DNA of 5,932 nucleotides. Origin: Bacteroidaceae bacterium (GTDB lineage Bacteria; Bacteroidota; Bacteroidia; Bacteroidales; Bacteroidaceae). Below are positions 5,898-5,932 of the stretch, piece after piece (position 1 is the stretch's first letter; every line of letters begins with the position of its first letter). The stretch spans positions 1 to 5,932 of the forward strand of contig JABUUA010000096.1 of assembly GCA_021443405.1 (NCBI GenBank), read 5' to 3'. The notes beneath the pieces are model-generated. The model was given only the letters and a program-made list of their open reading frames with translations, did not search any database and was not told where the DNA came from. The position numbers and the translations under genes are program-made.

Positions 5898-5932
5898 GGA
5901 ACGACAGCAGGAAAGAGCGAAAACGACGTGTG
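5898..5932 (+). other. Short tail after rimM, no gene visible
   Basis: Thirty-five purine-rich bases follow the rimM stop to the window edge. There is no ATG, no hairpin with a T-run and no clear ribosome site, so the operon may continue into a gene beyond the window. In related genomes I would expect dxr nearby, but nothing here shows it. Confidence 0.5.

Noticed and set aside
1..5932. Mobile element, defence system or RNA gene
   Set aside because: No transposase, integrase, terminal inverted repeats, tRNA, rRNA or toxin-antitoxin-like pair is visible. All confident genes are core housekeeping genes.

Overview
The window looks like a piece of core chromosome from a member of the Bacteroidales, most likely a fairly GC-rich Prevotella-type genome. 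Three things suggest this: the protein families and their order (a yicC, gmk, nadD block diverging from tsaB, a DUF4290 protein, murA and rimM), promoter elements of the Bacteroidetes type (TAnnTTTG), and mostly weak or absent Shine-Dalgarno sequences. The genus is an inference from composition and protein character, not a proven assignment.

Layout. Positions 1-381 hold no gene I can support. They begin with a 27-bp tandem repeat that runs off the left edge, followed by GC-rich unassigned DNA with a cluster of small inverted repeats. Positions 382-2652 carry a leftward (minus-strand) operon, in transcription order yicC, gmk, a small two-helix membrane protein gene, and nadD. The last three are joined by 4-bp ATGA stop/start overlaps. 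Positions 2653-2763 are a compact divergent promoter region with one TATCTTTG box facing each way. Positions 2764-5897 carry a rightward operon of tsaB, a DUF4290 gene, murA and rimM, closely spaced, with another ATGA overlap between murA and rimM. The last 35 bases (5898-5932) follow the rimM stop and contain no recognisable start.

How the genes fit together. The leftward unit combines an RNA-decay factor (YicC), guanylate kinase for GTP/dGTP supply, and the nicotinate-mononucleotide adenylyltransferase of NAD synthesis, plus an uncharacterised membrane hairpin protein. The rightward unit combines the t6A tRNA-modification factor TsaB, the first committed enzyme of peptidoglycan synthesis (MurA) and the 30S maturation factor RimM, with a DUF4290 protein of unknown role. 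All are growth-linked housekeeping functions.

I did not find a convincing new biological system. The points most worth a second look are the left-edge repeat and hairpin region, the natural Cys-to-Asp change in the MurA active-site loop (expected to make it fosfomycin-insensitive), the translationally coupled small membrane protein between gmk and nadD, and the DUF4290 gene.
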